Shown here: positions 1 to 15,078 of the stretch, one piece after another
How positions within the stretch are numbered: the first letter of the stretch is position 1
Layout: every line of letters begins with the position of its first letter
Notes under the pieces: generated by a model
Told to the model about the DNA's origin: nothing
Seen by the model: the letters and a program-made list of their open reading frames with translations, nothing else
Databases searched by the model: none
Assembly: GCA_964057225.1 (NCBI GenBank)
Contig: OZ059898.1
Coordinates: 4,092,001-4,156,000, forward strand
Direction: 5' to 3'
Length of the DNA: 64,000 bases
From: Auanema rhodensis
Lineage: Eukaryota > Nematoda > Chromadorea > Rhabditida > Rhabditidae
Program-made: the position numbers and the translations under genes

Positions 1-3000
1 GTGGTCATAAAGAGGGGTTGTCTCCTCATTCACTGCAGTTTGGTGTCCTGATTTTTGGATATTGTATTCTGTTTTGTGATACTAAATGCTATATTGATTA
101 ATATAATATGTCAACTATTAGTCAGTAGTTCATTATTAAGTTTTGTTTCAAATTTACGTTACATACCTTACACAGATTTACTAGTTCGATCCTTTGTAAT
201 AGTTCGATAACTGTTCTATGTAGAATTATCATATTTCAATTGAATTGAATTGAACTTTAATTTTAAAATTGTGATGCGGAGAGAAAATAAAAATATCATA
301 ACAGTACATATGTTCATAAACTTCTCTCTTCTGTATAAGTATTGTCAATATCCTGCTCCGGTCTTTCTAGTTATGCTAAATAGAATTAGTCATCATGAAA
401 TGCCGATATATGTGTATACATCATAATCGATATAATTCTCATTTTTTCATTATAATTGAAATAATTTATCCTTTTTCTTAATCTCCTTCATACTATTTCT
501 ACTTGTCATATCATAGCAGTGACAATCTGACTGATTTTCTTCTCCTGCTGTGATTTAGGGAAGGCGGGATCTGAAATATTCGTCTAACACCTGCTCAGAG
601 AATTTCTTTGTATTATATGGTTAGAAGATTTACTTGTAAATAATTTTATTGGTTTAAGATTTTTCTTAGACAAGGATTATGTTACTCAGTTTTATTAATT
701 TAATTCTATTCAAGTTTTAATCGACCAAACCTTTTTGTTGAGTTCCTTATAACAATGTTCTATAAGCAAGTTCTGTTAAATTGTTCCATGCCTTTCATGA
801 AAAAACTTGTGTCAATATCATGAGAACCGTTTTTCAGAGCTCTATACAGCTGATGTATAGCGGCATGATGATATTTCAGAATGACATGCTTTATATTCCC
901 ATTTTACTTACGTACTTACACTTCTCTTCACTTGTTAAATATTCCAATAGCCTATTTAACATCAGTCATGTCATTAATTTCACCATAAACACGTAATTCT
1001 ACCTCGGTTCAACTGTTTTTCTTATTCTTTTAAATTCTTTTTCTTTTCTTTTTTTTTCCTAGAAGACATTCATATCAGGCATGTAATGCATTATTCTTAT
1101 TTATTTCTTGTATTTCTTTTCTCTCTACACTCTTATACATATATGTACATATTCCACTAGTACTTGAGGTTTATACCATTTTTGCTTTTCGATTGATCAT
1201 CTCTAGTTGACCGGAACGCATTATCGCCATTTGTGGTTTTCGTCAACTAGCAAACTGAACAACATGAAAGGCTTTGTATCAATACAGATCTATCTTTAAT
1301 TCCAATGCTTTGAGCATTTTTCAACTTGTCAACTATTTATACTATTTCAATTCAGTTTGTCATACAAGAAATACTAAATAATATAAATTCGATTTGTAAA
1401 GTATTTTAAGTTCTTTTTGTTTAAATGTCTGAACATAATATAGTTAATACTATTTCTTTAGCTTTAACACAAACAGAGTTTTGAGTTTACTTGAAATGAA
1501 CGAATTCTCAATACTTTGATTGTGATACTGTTCAATCGTCAAGTTCAATATAATTTTGAATAAAGTATATAAAATTAAAAAATCATATATTATATTTTAA
1601 CTAAATATTATATATTTGGTTAATATATATATGCTCATTTACATACAAACCGTTTCAAATATTTTAAAGTGAAAATTAGCATAACGTTCACGTTCACGTG
1701 AAATATAAAAAATGTTTGTATCTCATTGTACAAAAATGGTTTGGCTTAACCGGTGGTGATGCAATCGAAATTTTAATGTGAGTTCTTTTAGTCTTTTTTT
1801 CCATATAAGCGTCTGATCCTTGTTTCGCATATCGCTTAAGTTTCTCGTTTTTTTTTCAAATTGTGGAAAAAAGTCGGTTTTATTCTGTTTAAGCTACTTT
1901 AAGCATGTACACCCCTTTCGCACTCTAGAGTTGTTCCTGGTTTCTTGTTTAGTTTTAAATATTTCTAATATTTTATTTTTTATAAAAAAAAAACAAAATA
2001 TTTGTTCTTATTAGATTGACAAATTCTTATATTTTTCTTTCTTATACTAATTGTTCTTATTCACGCTTTCTAGTGGATTGCTTCTCATCATGTTCTAAAT
2101 ATTGCTGGAAATGTTTGCTCAACAGAATTGTTTCTAGTTTTTAACCACTTACAATAGCAACATTCTTCTTCTTCTTACTAATTTTGTACTAATCAATCAT
2201 TCAATTATATTATAATAGTTTTTATATGAAACTACATATATGTATATATGTAGATACATAACTATTATTATAAAAAGTTAGTTTATTCTCTATTATCAAA
2301 TCGAAATAAACTCTTACCTATTCATATGATATTCATTTTTGAAGAATTATCTTTTAAATTCAGTATACTCAGCAGTTATTATTTCATTATTATCACTGAA
2401 AAAATAATGAATTAACGAAATAAGCCGAACAGTGTCCTCATCTTCATCTTCTTCTTCTGCTGGACTTTATTTGTTTTCCATGTGTTGGTTGGTAATCTGC
2501 AAATATTTCAGCCAGCCATCGTCGCCGTTAACCCCTTCTACCTTCCACTTTCACTCAATCTAAACTTTTGTTTCTCTTTTGTCTGTCTCTTAATTTTTTC
2601 ATATCTATCATTTCCATATATTTTGTTGATTCTTTAAGAAATAATTTTGGATCGATTTCTCAGCGTAAATGTCTAGACTGACTATTCGTGTTGAGACAAA
2701 AATTACACATTTCCTTGCATTGAAAAAATTCATGTGGTTTATGGCATTTATTGCTTATTTTCATAAATTTCTATAAATTCAAGGAAATTAGCTTTTTGTA
2801 AAACAATTCCCTTGGGGGAGGGAGAGGTGCATCTTGCTACTGTAAACGATTTAGCTCGTTTTTATATTTATCCTTCCATTTCTTATATTTTATATGCTAT
2901 GCTTGTGCATATGTTATATTCAGTATAGATACTATATATGTATATATGTATCTTCTTGTAAGTAATATTATATTGATCATTGCAAAATTTATTATCAATA

Positions 3001-6000
3001 ATGATATTATTTCATACTGAATGTTTAACAACATGAGAGCGAGGTTGTGAAGATCAAGACCGAGAAGAAAATCGGCTGTTAGTCTAGCAATTTTAGGAAG
3101 CATTTTGCATATTAATTGATGTTGATGGTTCAGGAACTTGCAGCTTTCCGGTCGATAGCCATAAGTGGCCAACCAATAGAGTTGACAACGAATAAGTATC
3201 CTTTGACATACCTATTTCTAACTATTTTGAACAAAAAACTCCAAATTATGGTGCTATCCTATTTTTTGTTAATTCAAAAACAACTAACAACGAGATATAG
3301 TATACTTTTTCATTAATGCGACATTTTCTATAAAAAATTTTGAAATATAAACACGTTTAAACTTTGAAATTCTAATTATTCCGTTTTGACTGAGATCTCA
3401 GGAATGTTGTTTGAGATTGTTTAAACAGTTTTTCTCGATTTGTTTCTTATTTAGCTTAGCTAGTTGTTCTTATATTTGTATAGAGAATCTAATATAAGGT
3501 CATAATTGTATATCTAATTCATTTATTAGATAACATTTTTTATTAAAATTGAAACAATAAATTAAAATTGTTATCAATTTCATTATTGATATTCTCTATT
3601 TTTCTATTGATAAATTGAACTAAATCTTATGCATATTATATATTTTAACTGTTGATGAATCTTCCATCTTGTCTGTGCAATAACTTGATGAAAGTATGCG
3701 AGGTGCTAATATTGACGCTGTACTCAAAGAAACTCTTCTTTTATCTTCTTTTCTTTATACATACATACATATATGCATCTGTTTTTCTTGTGACTTTAGT
3801 AGTCTTATTCAATTTTCAATATTCTTTTATACTAAACATTTCTTCATTCATATATTAAAGAACAATAGTATTATTCAAAATATAGCTTATAATATATTAT
3901 TAAAAAAGTTGAATAACAACAAACATTTTTTGATTACATCTCTCTGTCATATTTGAGCACGTTTTCTAATTTTCCATTTTCATTTTTTACTTTTTTTGTT
4001 CTCATAGCTAATAATTTCTATGCACTTTACTTAGCCATCGGAACATACATATATAAGATTAGGTTACTCTGTTAATCTCAAATTTCCAATGATGATTATT
4101 CTATTTTTTTCCTATTTCATATATTTATAACATTCTTTATATCCGTTTATGTATGTGCATACTTTTATTGGATAGTATTATCTGTCAATATAAGTGGCCA
4201 TCATACTGTTTTAATATTTACGATGGCAAACGATGAAATTCTTATCAAATAAGCATAAGTTCTTGAAATAAAATATAATTTTTTAAAGTTATTTGATGAA
4301 ACGTTGAATGATTAACTATATATTATTCCATTTTTAACATATTTCTAGTTAATTGGCAAATTATGCTATCATCATTCATATCTTCAATAATATATTCATA
4401 TATACTGAATAGAGACTAGATAGATAAGTTTATTCTTCTCTTAATCATTTATCTTCTTTTCAATTCTCTGAATCCTTGTCTTTCACTATCACCATCGTTT
4501 TGCTCATCTATTCATTTCTTACCTCTTTGTCTCTTCTGCTCTTTTAGCTCTTTGCCTCCAGTCTTGATTTTCGTGTCGACACACTTCACTCATACGGTTG
4601 CTGGGCTGATTGCAGAAAGAAATGAAGAGCTCCAGGAATCTGGCTCTGAGATACTGTTAGCTTCTTTACGTTATCATCCACCTCATTCTCTTTCTACTCC
4701 TTCTCTTGTTTTCTCTTAAATCCTCCTTGGTATTTTTCTATCTGGTATTCCTAAAGTTTAACAGTGGAAAGCTTCCACTTATTTTCAAAGTTTTTTTCTA
4801 CAACATTTTTTATTTTGTTATCATTTTCTTCACTTATTATGATCTTGTAATGTTTTTTCTGTTTATTATGTGGTGATTTCATTTTTTCATGTTTCATCTC
4901 TTGTTTTTTTGCTTATTTTTATTTGTATTAGTAATTAAATTTCGGAGATTCATGTAATATTAGGTAAAATTAAAATTTTATTTAAATTGGACTGAAATTA
5001 CCTTTATTAACACTTTTGAATATCTTCTCTAAGATATTTTGTTATGTAAATACATAGACATAACGAATAATCTCAGAAGTACATACATATCTTTCATATT
5101 TTATTATAATCACTTGTTGCTTGTTTAGTTCAATTATATGATTTTACATTTAAGGATAAACTTTAAATTATAATTTTATTACATAGATAGGATGGGAAAG
5201 TTAAAGATGTGCAAATGATTAACTTTATTGTCTTCTCTTTATCTATCCTTGTTTTCATATTTAATTTGTTAATTTCATTTTCTTTAATATCAACATAGTG
5301 TTAAACGATCCAAAGAGATCAACTGCTGCTTATAACTAATTTGTTTGCATTCTTCACAGTCCTACTTAAGATAAAGACGAAAAAAGTTGACTTCTTTTCT
5401 AGACTTGCGACTATTTTTCGTTTTCTCAAGCGTTGTTTAAGACATTTCTTCTTCGACTTTTTTAATTCTTATTATTGAGTTGACCACAAATCAGAAAAAA
5501 AATCCCAAATATATAAGTTTGTGCTTATCCTTTCCAGCTCTTTATGCTATATACAATATTTTTTTTTATATTTACAGTTTCATTTATAGTTTTGAATTAA
5601 CTATTCAGATTAGCAATAATATAATTTTTTTTATTAATTGGTCAATGTCTTGTGATATTCATTGATTATTATGACCGGAAACTAATTATGAGACATACAT
5701 TTTTGTTCCTTCGTTATCACATATATCATGTATTATAAATTCTATACAAATAATCTATTTTAACTATTAATAATCTTTTATTCTTATATCATAAGCTTAG
5801 TTATTCTCATTGAACTTTTTATGATGATATATTTAAATATAAAGATGCTTAGATTCAAAGAATGAAAAATTCTTCCTCTCGCATTCTTCTATTTTTTGGT
5901 TATAAATGATAATATTCTCATCATTTTACAATTTCCTTTTTTTTCTTTTTCATTCATTTGATATATCATAGTCTATCAATTTGTGAAATACATCTTTTGC

Positions 6001-6324
6001 GTCTGAATAATACAGAATATTGTATATTCTTCCAATTTGATTTGTTATTTCTCATCGTCTTAAGCCTTAACTTACTATATTACTATTTATGATCTCTAGT
6101 CTTCAGTACCTATATCGAACTATGTATAGATCACCTCCATTGATTCAATTTTTTTTGATGTTCTGTTCATGATGTTCTCTCACCCGTTTTTCTTGATTGA
6201 TATTTATTTCAAATACTCATAAAGAAGACTGGAAATATTCTTTCTTAATTTCATTTTTTTCGCTCTATACTTTTCTTTAATTCTTGTATTTAATCAAAAT
6301 TTTTTTAGTCGATGGATATTGAAA
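1..6324. other. AT-rich upstream / 5' non-coding region
   Basis: No gene can be supported here. The DNA is AT-rich with T-rich runs on the + strand; the ORFs are short, pyrimidine-driven and without family resemblance. It is either intergenic, or 5' intron of the RhoGAP gene that starts coding at 6325. Less AT-rich islets occur at about 1-60, 555-600, 2500-2560, 3030-3190 and 4550-4660. Only the last looks exon-like and is listed separately. A splice acceptor (run of T then ag) ends at 6308, sixteen bases before the ATG, so the first coding exon either receives a spliced leader or continues an upstream exon. Confidence 0.6.
4548..4655 (+). other. candidate upstream coding exon of the DLC-like gene
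   Basis: A 108-base open stretch bounded by a good acceptor (ctcttttag, ending 4547) and a donor (gttagc at 4656). It ends in phase 2. The reading frame upstream of the ATG at 6325 is open back to an acceptor at 6308 and needs a phase-2 donor, so the two would join in frame. The less AT-rich composition and charged residues (AERNEELQESGSE) look coding. No homology was recognised and the phase match has a one-in-three chance level, so this stays a candidate for an N-terminally longer isoform. Confidence 0.22.
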
Positions 6325-9300
6325 ATGGAACGTTTTAGTTATCAATATCCAAGAAATAATCGACTATCTGCTCTGCATAAGAGTCCATCCATGGTTCCAA
6401 TGAAGGTACGCTAACTTTTATAATATTTATAAATAACAATTTATTTTTCTTTTATACAGTTATTTGTAATTGAATGTTTCACTCTTCTTTTTAACTTTTT
6501 AAAATTTCTATTTAATGTAAATCTTAACATTACGAATCTTGATAAGGAATATTAAACATTTATTATCATTAACTTTCGAAAGATTTCTATTAACTTATTT
6601 GTGGTCTGTTTGTTCTTCTTTAATTGAATAAGATAGGCGATAGAGACATGATGTTTTCTATGACTTATGTCGGCTTTTAGAGAAATAAAAGGCCTAACAG
6701 ATAAGGGATTAGATACAGTCATGTAGGAGATAAAGAAAAGAAAACTAGTAATATCTATTTTACTCTTCATTGTTTTCTATGTGTTTTGTTTCAACCACAA
6801 ATGATAATGTGAATGCTTATATCTGATTGGTGGACAATTGAACCAATAAGAGATCGGTAAATACATTTGCTAATTGAGCAATTACTATAGTTGTTTCATA
6901 TGAAATACCTTTTTTTCTTTTCCTTTTCATTATCTTCAACATTTTTTTTTAATTTCATTATCATTTTATCTTTCTCATTGTTTTTTCTATAATGTTTTAT
7001 GAAGAAAATGAAAAAGAAATGGCGAAAAATTTAATTGCTATTGAAACATGACAGCCGTAGAAATAAGCATATCAAATACCCATCTTTTTCCATCATCATT
7101 GATCTTTTTTTAGACGTCCTGTTCGCGCATGTCGTCTTCCTTCGAAGGATACCGGCAGATTTCTCTCAAATTTCTCTCATATAGCGCTACACTCAGTTTT
7201 TTTTGTTTCAATTTCTCATTTTATGCAAATATTCTGAGTTTTTTGTTATTAATTCTTTTTATTTATTCACCCCGTTGAATAAAAAACACATAATTTGTAT
7301 GACACATGATCTTCATGTACAGAAATTCATCAAGTTGTCAGTTTGAGACAATTCAAAAACAATTTTTATACTATTATGATGATATTTTTTTGCATAATCT
7401 TAACATCTTAATCATTAATATCATAATACTCTGACTTGAAATCTATATATAATCTTTCATTTTCAATTAAATTTGTTATATCATTTCTAACTATATACTA
7501 TATAAATTATATAATCATAATATACTAACTTATATAAGATATTTTTATATTATGATTGAATAGTTTAAGTTTTTATTCAAATTTCCATCATTATTCATCA
7601 TGTTTTGTATATTTCAATGTAAAATTTATCAGTGTAAGAATAGTTTTTTTCTAAACTGATGATGAACTTCACTGAAAAAATTTTTTTTATTCAAAAAAAT
7701 TTCTATTTCTATTTGAGTATGTACATATATTGATCTATAGATTTTTTAGTCTTTTCAACCATTTCTTGTCTTTCTTCTAATTATTTTGTGTTTCCTCCCA
7801 CATTATTGGCGCCAATTTATCTGTCGTCGTCCTCTATCATCGTCTTCGTCGTGGCTACTGACATATTCCGTAGACGGTGGCCAGTTAACGCTGTCCGTTA
7901 AACCCACAATACTGCAACATAGGCTGGTCTGCTAACATATTGTGTCTCAAACTAACTATTTGTTACTCTTATGATGACTCGTAGCATCAAAAGGGTTTAA
8001 GCATAAAGCTGATTATCATTGTCTTTGTCTTGTTTCCTTTTTTGGCTTTCTTTGTCAGTTCTATGCGAAACTCGAAAAAAAAGTCTTTTAGACATTAATT
8101 TCTTAACCTATTAATGAATGTCGAAGACCCTAACTAATGTTGTTCAAGAAAATTCACGAATACGTTCAATTATATCTTGAGGAAAAGATTTGTTCAACAA
8201 ATTGAGAATAACTAGCTTCATCTCTTTTATTTTTCTAATTTTTCATTTTATATATCAACTGTATGTTGTCGAAAACATGAATTTATGTCTTTTCGTTTTT
8301 ATCAAAACACTTTTCGGCGGGTCACTGAAGATAAGTAATATTGTATTTTTTATATTATTTAGAAGAAATGTTGTTAATATACTATATGCATAATATATTT
8401 TAGTATTATATAATGTTATGTTAATCATTACTGATGGCTTATTCGAGGAAATATTTATATATATATATATATATACATAATATTTATTATTATATTCAAA
8501 ACATTCTTGATTATTCCTTATATGTATCTAAGCTTTCTTTTTCTTAGTTGTTGACTTCTTTATCAGAAACATGGATGGTCATCAGTTAGATTTTTGTTTA
8601 GTGTATTGGCTCATCGTTTTAGACTAATATGGACTCTTACACTGATCATTCTAGTAAACCCCTCAGGGCATGTTTTTCTGACCATAGACGTCAAAAACGT
8701 CGAAAGTTAGTTTGGCTATCCATTAGTGCTGTTCTGCCAACGAAGAAGAAATATCGAAGTTAATACAGAGAGTGAGAGAGATAATGTAGAAATAGAGGGG
8801 AAATAGAATTCTTATAAGAACTGAACCAAAACTGATTCCACACTACTCCAATATGAGTCATGTTTCATTTGGTTTCAAATCTGATATTTGACATTTTATT
8901 TTAAAATTCAGATTTATTATACCAACTCTCAATACCAACATCAGGATCTTTGAATGATCTTGCTTGATCACATCTGGAAGCTATATAGCTATAGATGACA
9001 AGCTTTATTCTTTAAAGTAAATATTTTCATCCATTCTCTATTTCTTTTCTTTTTTTTCTAATCCCAAGTTAATTTTTTTATTGAAACTTGTGATGATGAT
9101 CATCTAATCAAGCGTCTTTTCAATATGATTTATACATATGGTATTTGAGTTGTATGCAATAGTTACAACTGAAATTTAGTGATTATTTATTCAGCTGAAT
9201 ATGATTCATCGAAGCTCTGCAAATTTGGAATATTTTCATTGAACGGATATACTTTCTATTCGAAACTTCAATTTTTAAAATATATAAACATACAAATGAT

Positions 9301-12300
9301 AAAATAATATATAATATATTCGTTATATCTATATTATATATTTTTTTTGAAGTTTTAGCGTTTTATTAGCGTCAAAGTCATTCTTAAGACATCTCATCTT
9401 CATCAATTAATATCTAATTCTGTCTTGGATTGCCGCCTACATTTTCTGTTTTTCTTTTCTATCCAGATGTTTCTATATCAAAAGGGTTTGACCAATTTTC
9501 ATTCTGTTCCTTCCAATCTTTCCATAAAATCCTCAATTCATTCATTTCTTTTCAAGTTTTAAAGGATGTTCACACTAAATGAATGTGAATTTTTTGTATT
9601 TTTTTTAACCGTCGCTTCGATGAATATCATTTTCAGCTTTTTTTTGTATTTTTCCTTTTTTCTGTCTTACTAAATCATTTCTTTCATATTTATGAACATC
9701 ATGAATGGGGCAGTTTTTGTTGCCTAAAAGCTTACTGTTTCGTGGAAACATGCTTCATATCGCAGCATAATACACAAATTCTTTCTGACATTTTTCTGTC
9801 TGTAGCTGTTCTTTTTGCGTCTCGTCTTCTCTATTGCCTTTGGTTTTATATATCAGTATCCAATGTTTTATATCTGTTTCTTGGTTAATAGAAAATCACA
9901 CCTGTTTTTAAAGTTTTTAACTAAATAAAATTATATTTTATACTAAGCCTAATATATTTTTGTTCTTTTTCAGGGCAATCTAACTAAAAGCCTTCACGAA
10001 TTGCGGGCTTTTGAGGACTCGTTCGCAAACGAACACGATAATATTAGGTAATATTTCTTTCATTTAAATTATAAAATTAAAAAATATTATAGAACTTTTG
10101 AAAATTGTGAATATTATTTACCGAATAAACCATTATCCACATTCAACTTAGTTTCTAATAAAAAGCTAGACGAGCCTAATATTCTTCCAGTTGAATCTTC
10201 AGGTATTTCCATTTTTAATTTTTTTTCTTTTCATATCATTTTTCTCAACATTAAAGATTAATAGATCTTTTCTAAAATGTATCGTTCTGTGAATGTGTAT
10301 GAATGCCTTTTTCAAAATTTTGGTTTTCGCTCATACTTTAGTTTAATGTTTTCTTTATATAACAATGTAACATTTATGCTATTTGTATCAATTTACATGA
10401 TCACGCGGCTTAGCTATGCAATAATCAACAGTATTACTATATTTTTTTCTAATCTATATTTTAATTTATTTATTCAAAATTTTGAAATAAGCCAATGAAA
10501 TCATTATGAATATTATAGTCAAATGATATGGCTATTTCTTTGATATAAACAATTATTTACTTTAAGATTAATTTTACGTTGTTGTCTAAGTTCGCATAAA
10601 TTCGTATGATTCGGTAGCAGCACACACAGACAGACAGATACACACATGTATGTATATGTAGTCTGTATGTAAGTAGTTCTAAAAGGTGTGCACAAGAGAG
10701 AAATATATAAGAATATTGAAAATGAACTAATGTTTCAACATAATTATGATTTATGTTAATGATGTTGTTCAAACTAATGCTGCATAAAAGAATTCGCTGT
10801 ATTCATTTTTTTTTCAAACTTGAATTATCTATTTTCCGTTGTGAAATTTCAAGATAAATTTGTTTATTGTTACAGATGATCGTCCTGTATTGAGACGTAA
10901 GAGATTCACACGCAGACAAAGAAAATCTGTAACAATTGAGCCTGAGACTGGCTTGATTCTGGCTACTGGTCCACCATCCTCAAGTGAAGAAGAAGAGGAG
11001 GCTCTTCGCTCTTTTCGCAAAAAATCAGTTAGTTTTATACAATTATTAAAATCATTTTAGAATCTATTTTTTTTTCAATTTCTCTTTTTATATTTAGTTG
11101 AAACTCAACTTTTATTCTAAAAACACTTTTCTATTTTATTCTGAACATCTATTTTGTTTGGATGCGACTGATTCATTTTTCTAACTTCCAAAAGTTAAAG
11201 GTTTTCTCAAATAACCGCTCTGATTCATCCTCCCATTCGGAACTTTTTTCTTCTATATTTTACTTTTTTCCTATTCGATATTAGTATTTGACGATAACAG
11301 CTTATACATTTTCGTTTTTTATCTCAATTTTTTTCTTTTAGAAATAACTTAAGCAAATCAAAATATTACTTTTAAAAAAAGATATATTGTTTTCATATTA
11401 TAACTATTCGAATCACTTTCAAAGCTTATAATATATATGTATGTTGAAAAATTGACAGACAATCAAGATAAGATGATAAGATAGTTTGAATAAAAAGTTG
11501 TCTAAAATTATAATAAGATTAATTCCTGTAATATAACATTATGATTATCACTACTTTATTGATTTTTTTGATTTTTTTCCAATTTCATTGCTTTTTATGA
11601 TATTAGATACATATATATGTACGTTACTATATATCTTGTTAGAATCAACTTATGTGTACAAACATATGTTCATACACAGAACATCTAACAGTAACTTACA
11701 GTTCTTATCATTCCTTTTAATATTGCGAACATAGTCCGAATACTTCTTCATCAACTATCATCCAATTCTTCTTATCGTTCAATCAGTTTTATCTTCTTTT
11801 TTTTTTACTTCTTCCCACTTTTGCCTCTCTTATTTGTTTTTCTTTCAATTGCCGTTTCTTTTTAATTCTTTAAGCTTAATACTAAGTTTCATTTCTTGCT
11901 GCTATCATGTTGATAATTGCTAGTAGCTAGTATACACTGATTTCAAGTTTAAAATTTATTTTCATTCATGTACTTTAATTTATTTTTATTATTTCAGCCA
12001 CTACGACATTATCCTTCTAAAATTTTATCAGCTTCAACTGCTGAGCTTACTAATTTCAACAAAAGTAGTTGCTGTAAAGGCGTAACATCTTTTGAAAGTT
12101 CATCTGTTAACAAATTAATTCCAAGAGGTGAGGTTTTTTCTTCATCTATTCATCATCAAAATAATTTTATTGTTGATACTCATTCACATTTCGGACATTG
12201 TATTTGATTTTTATTTGTTGTTTTAAGGACCATCTGCAAGACGAGCTGGACGTCGTCTAGGAAAACATCAATTCAAAAACGCTGTTTCAACAAATAATTT

Positions 12301-15034
12301 AGATCAGATAGGGGAGTGTCAATTTCAATTAAAGTAAGATCATCTTCGTATTATTGTAATAGAGAGAGTTTTCTTTGTTAAAGATCTGAAAAGAGATCAA
12401 TGAGTGTTCGCGATCTCAATGGAGAAGAATGTGATTTTTCCAATCAGGATTCTGTAACGAAGTATAATAATTGGAAAGATTTTATGAATTAATGAGTATT
12501 TTTCAGATGGACTTCACAAATTTTGGCAGAGTTAGATTCTTTACCATCAAGTTGTATTGATTTAACAAAAGAATCACTTGATTCACAATCAAATGTCCAA
12601 TCAAAGAAATGGTCAACGGTATGTTTAATATTTGAGAGTCTTAATTGCTTCATTCTATTTTTTTTATTTGATTGTATCTATTTTATCTTAGCATTTTTTA
12701 CTATTATTTCAAACATTTCAGCTTCAATCTCCAACAGCTCCACCTCCTATTCCTCCGCATCTACTCTTGAATGCTCGTATGACACAGTCCACGTTCATGC
12801 CGTTAGGTGACGAATCATCTACAGCTTGGCATGAACCAGGCATGACAGCTTCCGTTCATTGTGACTGGAAACCAACATTTCGACGTCTGTCAACCATATC
12901 TAGTGCTTCTATGCTTCCAACTGTCACCGATGAACCTAGCTTGAAAGGTTGGAGTAGTCATGCATCCGTCAATTCAACGCCAGATATGCATTCAATCAAA
13001 CAACAAGCATTACCGCCTGGGATGAGCACAAGATCGTTCAGTGAAGATTCTGAGGATTGCCGGAGAGACGTAGAGGTTATTAATACAATAACTTCAAACC
13101 TAATTATTATATGTTTAAGGATTATACATCAACATTAGTTGGATCTTCAACTGATTCAGATACTGGAACTCCATTAGCTCTATCTCCAATACCATTAGAT
13201 GATGTATGTCTTACATATGTGCAATATTCTTATTTTTATTTTATTTTTAGATTCCTTTACTTATGTCAGAAAAAGTTTCAACAACACCCGAAAGTTCATC
13301 ATCTCCAGAAAGACGATCTATAGGTGTCCAAGGTCCTGAGACTCCACTTTTCTGTTCACAAATGACTGATCTCGACAGTCCAATGGTTAGAATTTTCAAA
13401 GAAATTGATAGTAAATTTGTTTTTTTTTTTTAGGGAAAAACTCATTTTGCTCCATTACAAATAATACTTTCTGATGAAGCAACTAACCAAAAGCATATTT
13501 TATCTACTTGTAGCATACCATCACCAGCAAAACGAACAACTATATCAACTAATACGAAAAATGAAGTTATTGATGAGATGTGTAGTGATGAACATCCTGA
13601 TCAATCATTTCAACAGGTAATATTATTTCTTATAATTTATATATGTTTAAGTATATATATATATAATATTATAGGATAAAAAACCTGCAATTCGAATGAG
13701 ACAACAAGAAAATATAATTTTTGAAGGAGAATCATCATTACTTGAAAGTATTGAACGTTTAAGTAAATCAACATTAGAAAAGGTTTTTCTTTTTTCTAAA
13801 CTATTTTTATTTTTTTTCTCTCAGAATGGTTCACGTTTAAGTCAATTGTCAACAGTTTCACGTACAGATGATGAACGTTATGCTAGTGAAGAAACTTTAA
13901 GCAAATGGAAAAAAAGAGTTAGTTCTATTAATTTTTCTTAAAAATTGTGGTAAGTATTTCATAAAATTTTTGACTCTTATTGGTCACACTACCCTCTCCT
14001 TTTTTTTTAAATTTGACGTGCTTGTGTGAATTTTTTTAATAAGTTTTCTGCGTAAAAAGTTCTTAGCAGGAGGCATAAGCCCGATAAGAGCCATATTTTT
14101 ATTTATTTCCTTAGTAATATTCAATCTTTAATAATTTTGCACATCACTTATCTATAGTGCTCATAAAATTCAAAGTATTCCTATAATCTATACAATAATC
14201 TTAATAATTTTTAGTTTATATTTAATATATAAAGTTTATATTAATTTATTCATTATATAGATATATAGATATTTCCATGTGTAAATTATATAACAATGAA
14301 GAAGCATACATATGTTTGCTCACTTCTTCTTTTTCGTTTCTCATCTTGTGACCATATGAGGCTATTATGCAAATGTAATCGTTCTTCAATAGGACCTTTG
14401 ATTGTGAATGTTGTCCGTTGGGTTTCTTACATGCAACTCGTAGCGTTTCGGCTAGGTTCCGTTTGAATTTTCTTTAGACTTCAATTACTCTTTATAATCT
14501 TTCTTATAACTTAATATTTAACGTTATACAAAACATTTACTGTTATATACTATTTTTTAAGTTTTATCGATTGAAAATATTTTTTTCTTACTTGAATTAC
14601 AGTTTAGAAAACTAGCACCCATTACAATCATTATACTATACATGCAATGTGGTTGCTGAAGAATATTCTATTATTGTGATTTATCTATTTTCTTTTCCAA
14701 TACTATTCATTCTAATTATTAGAAAATATATTATTTCATAATAATATCTGTCATATTTATAGTTATCATCATTTTAATTATCATGTTTTTTTTAACGGCA
14801 TGATTCACTATTTCACTAAAATGTTATAACAACTTCACTAGATTTAGTTGAAATTTTAATTTTAAAAATTTATTTATTTGGAAATTAAAATGCATCTAAT
14901 AGGCAGACAGACTGATAAATGTACTCAGTAGTGACACGATGCTAGTATGTTGTTCATTTTAGGTCTCCCTTCTTCTTTTATGTTGTGTGATAATCTCTTA
15001 TATCTCAATATTGATTTAATGTTCTCTCTCTTTC

Positions 15035-15078
<44 letters not shown>

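Noticed and set aside
555-620. Exon-like 60-base stretch after a gatttag acceptor
   Set aside because: Very short, no phase partner found and no homology; too weak to list as an exon.
2897-3316. Overlapping ORFs on both strands in a less AT-rich patch
   Set aside because: Neither resembles a known protein and neither has convincing splice sites; kept only as an islet.
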